Of a stretch of DNA of 64,000 nt, positions 19,444-28,151 are shown one piece after another. The notes beneath the pieces were generated by a model. The model was not told the DNA's origin. It ran no database searches and saw only the letters and a list, made by a program, of their open reading frames with translations. Numbering within the stretch: position 1 is the stretch's first letter; each line of letters begins with the position of its first letter. The translations under genes were made by a program, and so were the position numbers. The DNA is from an uncultured Rhodocyclaceae bacterium (GTDB lineage Bacteria; Pseudomonadota; Gammaproteobacteria; Burkholderiales; Rhodocyclaceae): positions 486,637-550,636 of the forward strand of contig CAJQTY010000003.1 of NCBI GenBank assembly GCA_907163075.1, written 5' to 3'.

Positions 19444-20064
19444 CTAATCGAGAGGCGCCGTCTCGCCCCAGCACTCGATGGTCCACTGCTCGCCATCGAT
19501 GCTCACCCAGTTGATCCCCGCGTTCGGGATCGGGTAGTCGCGCGGAGCGTCGGGTGGCAGGCCGCGCACGCGGCGGTAGATGACGTCGAGAACGCCGCCG
19601 TGGGTGACCGCCACGATGCTCTGTCCGGGATGCTGGCGAACCAGCCCGGCGACGCAATCAAGCACCCGGCTGACGTGCTGGCGGCGGCTCTCGCCGCCCC
19701 CCGGCGCGGCGTAGTCGGGATCGCGGCTGACGATCGCGCGCGCATCGTCTTCATTACGCGCGGCGATTTCCTCAAAGGTCAAGCCCTCGCAGCGGCCGAA
19801 ATTCCGTTCGCGTAGCGCCGGCAGCAGGATCATCGGAAGCTGCAAGGCCTCGGCGATCGGTTGCGCGGTTTGCCGGGCGCGCAACAGGTCACTGCTGTAC
19901 AGCGCGGCCGCCTGCACGCCAGAAAAACAGCGGCCCACGGCCACGGCCTGCGCTTCGCCCAGTGCGTTGAGGGCGAGATCGATATGCCCCTGCATGCGCA
20001 TCTCGATATTCCAGTCCGTCTCGCCGTGCCGGACAAAACAGATCCGTGTCGTTTTGCTCATCAT
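19444..20064 (-). CDS. Histidine phosphatase family protein
   Basis: A 206-residue member of the phosphoglycerate-mutase/histidine-phosphatase superfamily. It has the catalytic RHGETDWN near residue 12 (His phosphorylated in catalysis), the second active-site Arg in YSSDLLRARQTAQP, and the C-terminal VAVTHGGVLD. It lacks the length of true glycolytic phosphoglycerate mutase. CobC/GpmB-like activity on a small phosphoester is likely, but the substrate cannot be read from sequence. Confidence 0.85.
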   Translation of the reverse strand: MMSKTTRICFVRHGETDWNIEMRMQGHIDLALNALGEAQAVAVGRCFSGVQAAALYSSDLLRARQTAQPIAEALQLPMILLPALRERNFGRCEGLTFEEIAARNEDDARAIVSRDPDYAAPGGGESRRQHVSRVLDCVAGLVRQHPGQSIVAVTHGGVLDVIYRRVRGLPPDAPRDYPIPNAGINWVSIDGEQWTIECWGETAPLD

Positions 20065-20308
20065 GAATCTTTCTCAAGCATCCATAAAACATCGATAAAA
20101 CAAGGGGGTAAGCCAAGGTCATCGCCGCGCGACGGCGTCCGCCGCCGCATCTGCGCAACAGGCATCTGTGCGATAATTGCCAGCAGTTTTGCGGGCCTGG
20201 CGCGGACAGCGATCGTCCATGCGGGAAGATTCTTACATTTTCCGCAACAAAATGTCAGTCATCGCGCTTTTCCGTTCCTATATTTTACCGCCAGCCAAGG
20301 ATTACCCC

Positions 20309-20896
20309 GTGAACGCCCTCCTCCAGCTATCGCATCGAATCGACGCGTTAACCGAACGCGTTGGCCGGGCGGCGCGCTGGCTGGTCTTGATCGTCGTGCT
20401 GATCAGCGCCGGCAACGCCGTCATGCGCTACACCATCAACTATAGCTCGAACGCCTTCTTGGAGATCCAGTGGTATCTGTTCGGCATGATTTTCCTGTCG
20501 TATTCCGGCTACACGCTGCTGCGCAACGAGCACGTGCGCATCGACCTGATCTCGAGCAGGCTGTCCAGACGCGGACAGGCCTGGATCGACATTTTCGGCA
20601 TTCTCTTCTTCCTGCTGCCGATGGCCGTCGCCATCATGATCCTTTCGTGGCCGGTGTTCATCCATGCACTGCAGTCGAATGAAATGTCGAACAGCGCCGG
20701 CGGTCTGATCGTCTGGCCGGCCCGCCTGATGGTTCCGGCCGGCTTCTTCCTGCTTATCCTGCAGGCCCTGTCGGAATTGATCAAGCGCGTCGGCTTCCTC
20801 CGGGGACGGTGCCCCGACCCAACCGCCAAAGACGACGCGCCGACCCCCGAGGAAGAACTCGCGCAGGCCATCAAGGCGCAGAAGGAAATGACCTGA
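20309..20896 (+). CDS. dctQ: TRAP transporter small permease DctQ
   Basis: A four-helix membrane protein of 195 residues. Helices lie near 20-40, 50-70, 90-112 and 130-150. EIQWYLFGMIFLSYSGYTLL and NEHVRIDLI are classic DctQ motifs. I prefer the GTG at 20309, preceded by AAGG at a suitable distance. ATGs at 20252 and 20177 would add a poorly supported extension. DctQ pairs with DctM in sodium-driven uptake of organic acids. The stop overlaps the dctM start (TGATG). The C-terminal tail is unusually charged. Confidence 0.87.
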   Translation: MNALLQLSHRIDALTERVGRAARWLVLIVVLISAGNAVMRYTINYSSNAFLEIQWYLFGMIFLSYSGYTLLRNEHVRIDLISSRLSRRGQAWIDIFGILFFLLPMAVAIMILSWPVFIHALQSNEMSNSAGGLIVWPARLMVPAGFFLLILQALSELIKRVGFLRGRCPDPTAKDDAPTPEEELAQAIKAQKEMT

Positions 20897-22344
20897 TGGC
20901 CGAATTCATGGTTGCCAACATGGCGCCGATCATGTTCGCGTCGATGATCGTTTTCCTGCTCGTCGGCTTCCCCGTGGCGTTCGCGCTGGCCGCCAACGGC
21001 GTCGTTTTTGGCCTCATCGGCATTGAGCTCGGCCTGCTCGGCCCGCAGCTCTTTCAGGCCTTGCCGGATCGAATCTTCGGCGTGATGGCCAATGAAACCC
21101 TGCTCGCCGTTCCCTTCTTCACCTTCATGGGGCTGATCCTCGAGCGCTCGGGCATGGCCGAAGACCTGCTCGACACGATTGGGCAATTGTTCGGCCCGAT
21201 TCGCGGCGGCCTGGCCTACGCCGTGATCTTTGTCGGCGCGCTGCTGGCGGCGACGACCGGCGTGGTCGCCGCGTCGGTCATCTCGATGGGGCTCATCTCG
21301 CTGCCGATCATGCTGCGCTACGGCTACGACAAACGACTGGCCGCCGGCGTCATCGCCGCCTCGGGAACGCTGGCGCAGATCATCCCGCCGTCGCTGGTGC
21401 TGATCATCATGGCCGACCAGCTCGGCAAGTCGGTCGGCGACATGTACGCCGGCGCCTTCGTTCCCGGCCTGGTGCTGACGCTGCTCTACGTGCTTTACGT
21501 GGTGCTCGTTTCGCTCTTCAAGCCACAGTGGGTGCCGGCGCTGCCGCCGGAAGCTCGTAGTCTGCGCGGCGGCAAACTGCTGCTCAGGGCGCTAACGACG
21601 CTGGTGCCGCCGCTGCTGCTCATTTTCCTGGTGCTCGGCACCATCTTCCTCGGCATCGCGACGCCGACCGAGGGCGGCGCCATGGGCGCCAGCGGTGCGC
21701 TGCTGATGGCCATCGCGCGCCAGCGGCTGAACCTGAAACTGCTCAAGCAGGCCATGGAGAGCACGGCGAAACTGACGTCCTTCGTCGTTTTCATCCTGAT
21801 TGGCGCCCGCCTCTTCTCGCTCACCTTCTACGGCGTGGACGGACACCGCTGGGTCGAACACCTGCTCAGCGACCTGCCCGGCGGGCAGATCGGCTTCCTG
21901 ATCGTGGTCAACGTGCTGGTTTTCGTCCTTGCCTTCTTTCTTGACTACTTCGAGCTGTCGTTTATCGTCATCCCGCTGCTCGGCCCCGTTGCCGACAAGC
22001 TGGGCATCGACCTGATCTGGTTCGGCGTGCTGCTCGCCGTCAACATGCAGACCTCGTTCCTGCACCCGCCGTTCGGTTTCGCGCTCTTCTTCCTGCGCTC
22101 GGTCGCGCCGACGTCGGTCAAGTCCAGCGACATCTACTGGGGCGCCGTTCCCTTCGTCGGTATCCAGATCATCATGATCGGTCTGGTCATCGCGTTCCCG
22201 CAGATGGTCACCTTCAGCCTCGACACGGACAGTGCGGTCGACGCCAGCTCGGTCCAGATCGAGATCCCGGCCTACGACTACGACACGGAGGAGGCACCGC
22301 CCGGTGCGGAGGCGCCGGCGGACGCCGGCGGGCAGGCGAAGTAA
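20896..22344 (+). CDS. dctM: TRAP transporter large permease DctM
   Basis: A 482-residue protein with about 12 membrane helices. It contains the family motifs ERSGMAEDLLDT, RGGLAYAVIFVGALLAATTG and GTLAQIIPPSLVLI near 160, and ATPTEGGAMGA near 255. The C-terminal part after about 450 is acidic and cytosolic or periplasmic. DctM is the sodium-coupled channel subunit. The start at 20896 overlaps the dctQ stop. Some members of this size act on 2-oxo acids or other organic anions, but the substrate is unknown. Confidence 0.92.
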   Translation: MAEFMVANMAPIMFASMIVFLLVGFPVAFALAANGVVFGLIGIELGLLGPQLFQALPDRIFGVMANETLLAVPFFTFMGLILERSGMAEDLLDTIGQLFGPIRGGLAYAVIFVGALLAATTGVVAASVISMGLISLPIMLRYGYDKRLAAGVIAASGTLAQIIPPSLVLIIMADQLGKSVGDMYAGAFVPGLVLTLLYVLYVVLVSLFKPQWVPALPPEARSLRGGKLLLRALTTLVPPLLLIFLVLGTIFLGIATPTEGGAMGASGALLMAIARQRLNLKLLKQAMESTAKLTSFVVFILIGARLFSLTFYGVDGHRWVEHLLSDLPGGQIGFLIVVNVLVFVLAFFLDYFELSFIVIPLLGPVADKLGIDLIWFGVLLAVNMQTSFLHPPFGFALFFLRSVAPTSVKSSDIYWGAVPFVGIQIIMIGLVIAFPQMVTFSLDTDSAVDASSVQIEIPAYDYDTEEAPPGAEAPADAGGQAK

Positions 22345-22348
22345 CAAA

Positions 22349-22370
22349 AACGGGGGCTGCGGCCCCCGTT
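22349..22370. terminator. Bidirectional hairpin between dctM and dctP
   Basis: AACGGGGGC-TGCG-GCCCCCGTT is a perfect 9-bp stem with a four-base loop. It sits five bases after the dctM stop and 35 bases before the dctP stop on the other strand. Flanking A and T bases favour termination for both convergent genes. Confidence 0.8.
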
Positions 22371-22404
22371 CTCAGTCCGGCATGCGCCGTGGAGTCGCCG
22401 CCGG

Positions 22405-23487
22405 CTAGCCCTTGCGGCTGAACATGAAGTTCGCGTAGGACCCCTCGGCGACACGGAACCAGGAATTCTGCTCGTTGGTGAACTTCTTGTAATCGTCATA
22501 CACCTTCTTGAACTCCGGATTCTTCGCCGAGATTTCCGCATAGAGTTCCATCGCGGCCTTGTAGCAAACCTCCATGACATCTTTGGGGAACGGCTTCAAC
22601 TGAACGCCGGCAGCGATCAATTGCCGGAGCGCGAGCGGATCCTTCGCGTCATACCTGGCCATCATCTCGGTATGCGCGTCGGCGCACGCCGATTGCACGA
22701 TAGCCTGGTAGTCCTTGGGCAACTCTTCCCATTTCTTGGCATTGATGTAGATCGAGATCTGCGGCCCGCCTTCCCACCAACCCGGATAGTAGTAGTACTT
22801 GGCGACCTTGTTGAAGCCCAGTTTCTGGTCGTCGTAAGGCCCGACCCACTCGGCGGCGTCTATCGTTCCCTTTTCCAGCGAGGGGTAGATGTCGGCGCCC
22901 GAAATCTGCTGCGGCACGACGCCAACTTTCGCGAGCACGGCGCCGGCGAGGCCGGCGATGCGCATTTTCAAGCCCTTCAGGTCGGCGACCGACTTGATTT
23001 CCTTGCGGAACCATCCGCCCATCTGAACGCCGGTGTTGCCGCAGGGAAAGGCGACGATGTTGGACTTGGCGAAGAACTCGCCCATCAGCTTGCTGCCGTT
23101 GCCTTGACGGTACCAGGCGTCCATCTGGCGGTTGTTCATGCCGAAGGGAATCGCGGTATCGATGCAATAGGTCGGGTCCTTGCCGTAGTAATAGTACGAG
23201 CAGGTCTGGCCCATTTCCACGGTATTGTCCTTGACCGCGTCATGCACGCCCGGGCCGGGAACGATTTCCCCGGCAGCGAACAACTGGATCTGGAACTTGC
23301 CGCCGGTCATGTCGGAGATGCGCTTGACGAGGAACTCGCCCGTCCCGTAAAGCGTATCCAGGCTCTTGGGAAAACTCGACGCCATGCGCCACTTGATGGC
23401 CGGGGCACCCTGCGCGATTGCCGGTGCGGCGACAGCGCCGGCAGCGAGTCCAGCGCCGGCCTTTTTCAAAAAGGAACGTCTTTCCAT
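22405..23487 (-). CDS. dctP: TRAP transporter substrate-binding protein DctP
   Basis: A 360-residue periplasmic binding protein with a Tat-type signal (MERRSFLKKAGAGLAAGAVA). The DctP core includes KGLKMRIAGLAGAVLAKVG, with the substrate-carboxylate Arg in KMRI, and ISGADIYPSLEKGTIDAAEW. The aromatic-rich GPYDDQKLGF and KYYYYPGWWEGGP resemble TakP-like 2-oxo-acid binding proteins, which often form dimers. It lies convergent to dctQM instead of in the operon, so its expression is set separately although it is the obvious partner. Confidence 0.9.
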   Translation of the reverse strand: MERRSFLKKAGAGLAAGAVAAPAIAQGAPAIKWRMASSFPKSLDTLYGTGEFLVKRISDMTGGKFQIQLFAAGEIVPGPGVHDAVKDNTVEMGQTCSYYYYGKDPTYCIDTAIPFGMNNRQMDAWYRQGNGSKLMGEFFAKSNIVAFPCGNTGVQMGGWFRKEIKSVADLKGLKMRIAGLAGAVLAKVGVVPQQISGADIYPSLEKGTIDAAEWVGPYDDQKLGFNKVAKYYYYPGWWEGGPQISIYINAKKWEELPKDYQAIVQSACADAHTEMMARYDAKDPLALRQLIAAGVQLKPFPKDVMEVCYKAAMELYAEISAKNPEFKKVYDDYKKFTNEQNSWFRVAEGSYANFMFSRKG

Positions 23488-23575
23488 GGTTCATTATCTC
23501 CGAGAGTTAAGGACCGGCCTGCAGACAGGCGATACATGACAGCCGATCCATTATAGCCAAAGCGACATGCGCCGA

Positions 23576-24949
23576 TCAGTTCCCGGCCACCTTCATCTGC
23601 TCGACAAGAATCGAGCCGACCTGCTTGGAACCGCGCACCAGCACGTCATTACCGACGGACACCACGTTGCGGAACATGTCGCGCAGGTTGCCGGCGATCG
23701 TCACTTCTTCCACGGCATGCGCGATCTCGCCGTCCTCGACCCAGTAACCGGCGGCGCCGCGCGAATAATCGCCATTCACGTAGTTGACGCCCTGGCCGAG
23801 CAGTTCGGTCACCAGCAGGCCGCGCCCCATTTTCTTGAGCAGACCGCGAAAATCGCGTTTGCCGGGGTGCACGATCAGGTTGTGGCAGCCGCCGGCGTTG
23901 CCGGTCGTCTGCATGCCGAGCTTGCGCGCCGTGTAGGCACTCAGGAAGTAGCCCTGCAAGACGCCGTCGTCGACGACTTCGCGGTCGTGCGTGGCGACGC
24001 CGTCGCTGTCGAACACGCTGCTCGCCAGGCCGCCGCGCAGATGCGGGCGCTCGCTGATCCGGACTTTCTTTGAAAACACACGCTTGCCAAGGCTATCGAG
24101 CAGAAAGGACGTCTTGCGATAGAGGCTGCTACCGCTGGTCAGATGCGTGAAGTTTCCGATCAGTGACGCCGCCAGCGGCGCTTCGAACAGCACCGGCACC
24201 TTGCACGTCTTGATCTTGCGCGCGCCGAGCCGGGCCAGCGCGCGTCGCGCGGCGTAATCGCCGATGGCTTCGGGCGAGGCAATGCTTTGTGCGTCGCGCG
24301 ATGTGGAATACCAGTCGTCGCGCTGCATGTTCTCGTCCTTGCCGGCGATCACCGAGCAGGCGAGGTAATGCCGCGAGCTCGGATAGCCGCCCATGAAGCC
24401 CAGGCTGTTGGCCGAAATAAACTGTCCTTCCTGAATCGAGACGGTCGCACCTTCCGAGTTACTGACCTGCGGACTGACGGCAAAAGCCGCCTGCTCGCAG
24501 CGCCGCGCCAGATCGATCGCGCCTTCGACGGAAATCAGCCATGGATAATAGAGATCGAGATCGGCAAACGCCTCCTCGCGCGTCGCCAGCAGCGACGCTT
24601 CCGGCAGGCCGGCGCAGCCATCAGCCGCCGTAAAGCGGGCGATGTTGAGCGCCGCCTCGACGGTCTCGCGCAGGGCCGCCGGCGAGAAGTCGGAAGTACT
24701 GGCGTGCCCCTTTTGCTGGCCGAGGTAGATGGTGACGCCGATGCCCTTGTCGCGGTTATATTCGATGGTTTCGACTTCATCGCAGCGGACAGTAACGGAT
24801 TGCCCAAAACTTTCCGAGACATCGACCTCGCAATCGCTGGCGCCGGATTGCCGGGCGTGCGCCAGAACGTCCTGCGCGAATTGCTGGAGGGTCTCGAGCG
24901 GGTGGCTGAAACGTGAATCTGCGGCGGGGGCAACCGGTGTGCGCGACAT
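23576..24949 (-). CDS. pmbA: Metalloprotease-like protein PmbA (TldE)
   Basis: A 457-residue TldD/PmbA-family protein. It has the N-terminal SDCEVDVSESFGQSVTVR and the C-terminal GNAGGCHNLIVHPGKRDF and TELLGQGVNYVNGDYSRGAAG, all typical of PmbA/TldE. The complex of TldD and PmbA degrades unfolded peptides and matures some peptide antibiotics. PmbA itself lacks the HExxxH zinc site, as does this protein. It is divergent from darP, the usual neighbour in Betaproteobacteria. Confidence 0.93.
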   Translation of the reverse strand: MSRTPVAPAADSRFSHPLETLQQFAQDVLAHARQSGASDCEVDVSESFGQSVTVRCDEVETIEYNRDKGIGVTIYLGQQKGHASTSDFSPAALRETVEAALNIARFTAADGCAGLPEASLLATREEAFADLDLYYPWLISVEGAIDLARRCEQAAFAVSPQVSNSEGATVSIQEGQFISANSLGFMGGYPSSRHYLACSVIAGKDENMQRDDWYSTSRDAQSIASPEAIGDYAARRALARLGARKIKTCKVPVLFEAPLAASLIGNFTHLTSGSSLYRKTSFLLDSLGKRVFSKKVRISERPHLRGGLASSVFDSDGVATHDREVVDDGVLQGYFLSAYTARKLGMQTTGNAGGCHNLIVHPGKRDFRGLLKKMGRGLLVTELLGQGVNYVNGDYSRGAAGYWVEDGEIAHAVEEVTIAGNLRDMFRNVVSVGNDVLVRGSKQVGSILVEQMKVAGN

Positions 24950-25053
24950 GGGATGACGATGCTGACGTTGAAAGCCGCTATCATAGCAGTTCCCCGCCGC
25001 GCATCCGATCCGGCCGGCCAGTGCCCACGCCCCCGCTTGCGAAACGAAAGCCG

Positions 25054-25599
25054 ATGACTACCAACGACGAAGAACAAGCCCCCCTTTCAAAGACCCAGCG
25101 CAAACAACTGATGGAAGAGCTGCAAACGCTCGGCGAAGAACTTGTCGAGCTGTCGTCCGAGCGCGTGAAGAAGATTGAGATCCCCGAAGATCTGCGCGAG
25201 GCGGTACGCGAAGCCCAGCGCATGACGCGGCACGACGAAGCCAAGCGCCGGCAGATGCAGTACATCGGCAAGCTGATGCGCAGCGTCGACGTGCAACCGA
25301 TTCGCGCCGCGCTGGCCCTGGTTCGCGGCGAATCGGCAGGCGAGACGGCCAAACTGCACCGCCTGGAGCGGCTGCGTTCGGAGCTTCTCGCGGACGAGAA
25401 AGTGCTGCACGAAATCACCACCCTCTACCCGTCGATCGATCTCCAGCATCTGCGTTCGCTGCGCCGGGCGACGCTCAAGGAACAGGAACAGAACAAGCCG
25501 CCGCGCAGCTACCGTGCGATCTTCCAGCTACTCAAGGAACTGGAGAACGAGGCGGCCGCCGAAGACAAAGAGACCGGGCCAGCCGGTCCGCTTGAATGA
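25054..25599 (+). CDS. darP: Ribosome-associated protein DarP (YjgA, DUF615)
   Basis: A 181-residue, highly charged alpha-helical protein with the DUF615 core (LSKTQRKQLMEELQTLGEEL and the C-terminal LKEQEQNKPPRSYRAIFQLL). DarP helps the late assembly of the 50S subunit. The ATG at 25054 starts at the family boundary. The frame extends upstream only through the intergenic region. It is divergent from pmbA. Confidence 0.92.
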   Translation: MTTNDEEQAPLSKTQRKQLMEELQTLGEELVELSSERVKKIEIPEDLREAVREAQRMTRHDEAKRRQMQYIGKLMRSVDVQPIRAALALVRGESAGETAKLHRLERLRSELLADEKVLHEITTLYPSIDLQHLRSLRRATLKEQEQNKPPRSYRAIFQLLKELENEAAAEDKETGPAGPLE

Positions 25600-25615
25600 C
25601 CGTGTCCGGGCCGGA

Positions 25616-27145
25616 TCAATCCATCACCTGTTCCCGGTAGCGGCCGATTTCGAAGTTGCTGCCGGCTTCTTCTAGTTCAACCGGACTGAGCAGGTAGCGA
25701 CGGCCGTCGTACACGAATTCCAGCTTCTCACGCACGTCGAAAACGGTGCTTGGCAAGACCATCCGGACCTCTCCCGCCGCGCCGCCCTCGCGCAGCCAGA
25801 TGCCGGGAATGGCTCCGGTCGCCGAAAATCCCGTCGCTCGCGGCCGCAGCTCGACGCTCTGCGCACGTTTGGACAGGGCCTGGATGCCAACGCTGGCATG
25901 CGCATCGGAATCCATGTTGTAGCGCCGGACGACGCCCAGCACCCAGTTCTCGCCGCCCTCGGGCTGCATGCAGAGTAACGCGCCGATCTTCGGCCATTCG
26001 CCGCCCAGATCGTCCATACCGGCGCCGAACCCGCCAAGACTGACGTTCTCGACCACCCAGCTTTCCGCCGTGCGCTCCTTGCCCAAACGCGCGACATCAC
26101 CGGCGAACACCGTGAAGCAGTCGTCAAAGCCCTGCAACACGGCGATGCGCGTTTTCACGGCATGGCGCGGATGTTCCCGCTGCGGGGGCGCCGGTGCCCA
26201 GTACAGGGCCAGATGGCGCAGAACGGGCAGTAACACCTTGGCCAGGTACTCACCGCCCAGGTTAACATCCTTCGGCACTTCGCCACGCTCGACCCTGTGT
26301 ATCAACTCGTTCAAGGCCTGCGGAGCGCTTCCCGACGAGATGAAACGCAGGGTCGGCAAAAGCTGGCCGGGCTGTCGCGCCAGCCGTACCGGTGGCGAGC
26401 CGGCCGCGGCGTCGACCCAATACACGCTATCGGGCAAACAATCGTTCGAGAAAACGAAGCCGGGCAGGAAGTGGGCGACCAGTCGGTCGGCCAGCTCGAT
26501 TTCTAGCGGCATCAGGCTATCCATCGAGGTCGAGAAAAGAACGAGCGTCTTCAAGTATTGCTGGGCCACGCTGGTCGAGCCCGGATGCCCTGGATAGAGC
26601 TGCACCGGTTTGTGCGCATAACCGGCCGACTCAGCCTCCAGATAGGGCTTTCCGATACCTCGCCACAAGTCCTCGCCAATCGGACCGTAGCGATACTCAA
26701 CCCATTTCAACTGCGTGGCGCGCGCCGCCAGAAGACGGCTTGCGGCCAGCGGCAAGGAAGCCCTGAGCGCCTCACTGCTCTTATCCTTCGGGTTCTGATT
26801 GACCCGATCGACACAACGCGCGTATAGACTGGCGACTTCCCCCCAGTAGTTGTAGCACATGCTCCACAGTCGGCGCTCTTCGCTCTTCGAGAGCCGCGGC
26901 GAGTGCAGGTAGTCTCGCGACAGCCGACGGATCGCGGGCTGAGCCGCCTCATCAAGCTGGCGGACGACGTCAAATAAATGGTCAACCCGGAAATCACTCG
27001 CCGGCTGCAAGGATTCGAACCAGCCGTACACCTCATCGACCACCTTGAACGAATTACTCGGCGGCAATTCGGAGAGAACCCGCTTGAGTTCCCTCGCATC
27101 GCCAAGCAGATGATCCGGGCGCGACGAAAAAAGATTCAGGATCAT
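25616..27145 (-). CDS. Large protein with C-terminal PilZ-like motif
   Basis: A 509-residue soluble protein. The N-terminal 300 residues are mostly helical, with no recognised catalytic motif. From about 320 the sequence HPRHAVKTRIAVLQGFDDCF and, 40 residues on, VVENVSLGGFGAGM follows the PilZ pattern (basic loop, then N/DxSxxGG), suggesting c-di-GMP binding, although the RxxxR is imperfect. It would suit a genome with a c-di-GMP-responsive MSHA ATPase. A similar protein is common near thyA in Rhodocyclales, as far as I recall. It is convergent with darP. Confidence 0.6.
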   Translation of the reverse strand: MILNLFSSRPDHLLGDARELKRVLSELPPSNSFKVVDEVYGWFESLQPASDFRVDHLFDVVRQLDEAAQPAIRRLSRDYLHSPRLSKSEERRLWSMCYNYWGEVASLYARCVDRVNQNPKDKSSEALRASLPLAASRLLAARATQLKWVEYRYGPIGEDLWRGIGKPYLEAESAGYAHKPVQLYPGHPGSTSVAQQYLKTLVLFSTSMDSLMPLEIELADRLVAHFLPGFVFSNDCLPDSVYWVDAAAGSPPVRLARQPGQLLPTLRFISSGSAPQALNELIHRVERGEVPKDVNLGGEYLAKVLLPVLRHLALYWAPAPPQREHPRHAVKTRIAVLQGFDDCFTVFAGDVARLGKERTAESWVVENVSLGGFGAGMDDLGGEWPKIGALLCMQPEGGENWVLGVVRRYNMDSDAHASVGIQALSKRAQSVELRPRATGFSATGAIPGIWLREGGAAGEVRMVLPSTVFDVREKLEFVYDGRRYLLSPVELEEAGSNFEIGRYREQVMD

Positions 27146-27342
27146 GGCGAGTAGTCCTTATCCCGGCTCGCGGGTAAAGTGGTAAAGGTGTACCCGCAGT
27201 ATAAGGCGGCGGTGAAAAGCTGCAAGTCAGTGCGGCACTCGCATTGCGGGCTTGATGGCGCGACCGGACGGCGTTCGAGAAAACAGAACCAGGCCCCGGC
27301 TGATCCATTACAATCACACGCTTGAAATCACCCCAAGACGGC

Positions 27343-27915
27343 ATGAAACAGTACCACGACCTGATGCGCCACGTTTTCGAGCAGGGCACTCCCAAGGCCG
27401 ACCGCACCGGCACCGGCACCCGCTCGGTATTCGGCTGGCAGATGCGTTTCGACCTGAGCGCCGGCTTTCCCCTGCTGACGACCAAGAAGTTGCATCTGCG
27501 CTCGATCATTCACGAATTGCTGTGGTTTCTGCAGGGCGATACCAACATTCGCTACCTGAAGGAAAACGGCGTCCGCATCTGGGACGAGTGGGCCGACGAG
27601 AACGGCGACCTCGGACCGGTCTACGGCTACCAGTGGCGCCACTGGAAAACGCCCGACGGGCGCGAGATCGACCAGATCGCGCAGCTCGTCGACGGCCTGA
27701 AGAACAACCCCGATTCGCGCCGGCACATCGTCACGGCATGGAATCCGGGCGATGTTGCGCGCATGGCGCTGCCGCCCTGCCACGCCATTTTCCAGCTCTA
27801 CGTCGCACCCGCGGCTGCCGGCGACGCCGATCAGCGGCCGCAACTTTCCTGCCAGCTCTACCAGCGCAGCGCCGACATCTTCCTCGGCGTATCAATACTT
27901 CGCCACATTCACTAG
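27343..27915 (+). pseudogene. thyA: Host thymidylate synthase thyA, 5' part, cut by the island
   Basis: Residues 1-183 match ThyA from its true start ([20 protein letters not shown]) through the catalytic Cys in [10 protein letters not shown] and the phosphate-binding [13 protein letters not shown]. After 27890 the frame continues for seven unrelated residues (SILRHIH) and stops. ThyA should continue with PFNIASYALL and about 85 more residues, including the dUMP-contact Asn and the GDxHLYxNH motif. The product therefore cannot be active. The 3' part is not in this window. It is high in GC like the host, whereas everything downstream changes composition. The cause is insertion of the element that starts here. 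Confidence 0.93.
27870..27895. other. Left junction (attL) of the thyA-targeting element
   Basis: Host thyA homology ends at GGCGT (27886-27890), and the following ATCAATACTT belongs to the element. The recombination core should lie in the codons for ADIFLG, which are strongly conserved in thyA genes, a typical choice for site-specific integrases. The exact crossover cannot be fixed without the right end or an empty site. Confidence 0.7.
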
Positions 27916-27989
27916 CTGTCGCCATAAGCCCAGCCCAGCCAGCGCAAGACTGCGTGAGCTCAACGCTCTATAAATACAGTCTTGATACC

Positions 27990-28151
27990 ATGAACCACAT
28001 TTTGAATTTCAAGGTTACGCGCTGTGCTCCCATGCAACCGACTAAAGATGAGTTGAAGGCCTCTACCGGAATCGAATCTCACGTTGAGTGCTGCAAGGAA
28101 CACATGCCTGCCAGTCAAGTACCAATGTCGGTACTTAAGGAAAACAAATGA
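27990..28151 (+). CDS. Possible 53-residue leader ORF ahead of the element's thymidylate synthase
   Basis: A small frame ([20 protein letters not shown] onward) ends at TGA 28149-28151, overlapping the thymidylate synthase ATG as ATGA. It has no clear ribosome site and no recognised family, and two adjacent cysteines near the middle. It may be a coupled leader peptide or chance. A 7-bp inverted repeat AAGTACC/GGTACTT (28117-28136) lies at its end, next to the synthase ribosome site. Confidence 0.3.
   Translation: MNHILNFKVTRCAPMQPTKDELKASTGIESHVECCKEHMPASQVPMSVLKENK

Noticed and set aside
21592-22347. 251-codon frame antisense to dctM
   Set aside because: Extreme Asp/Glu/Gln/His/Arg composition typical of the complement of membrane helices in GC-rich DNA.
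27252-28151. 299-codon frame over thyA and the island junction
   Set aside because: It is an out-of-frame reading of thyA. Only the last 53 codons could matter, and these are listed separately with low confidence.
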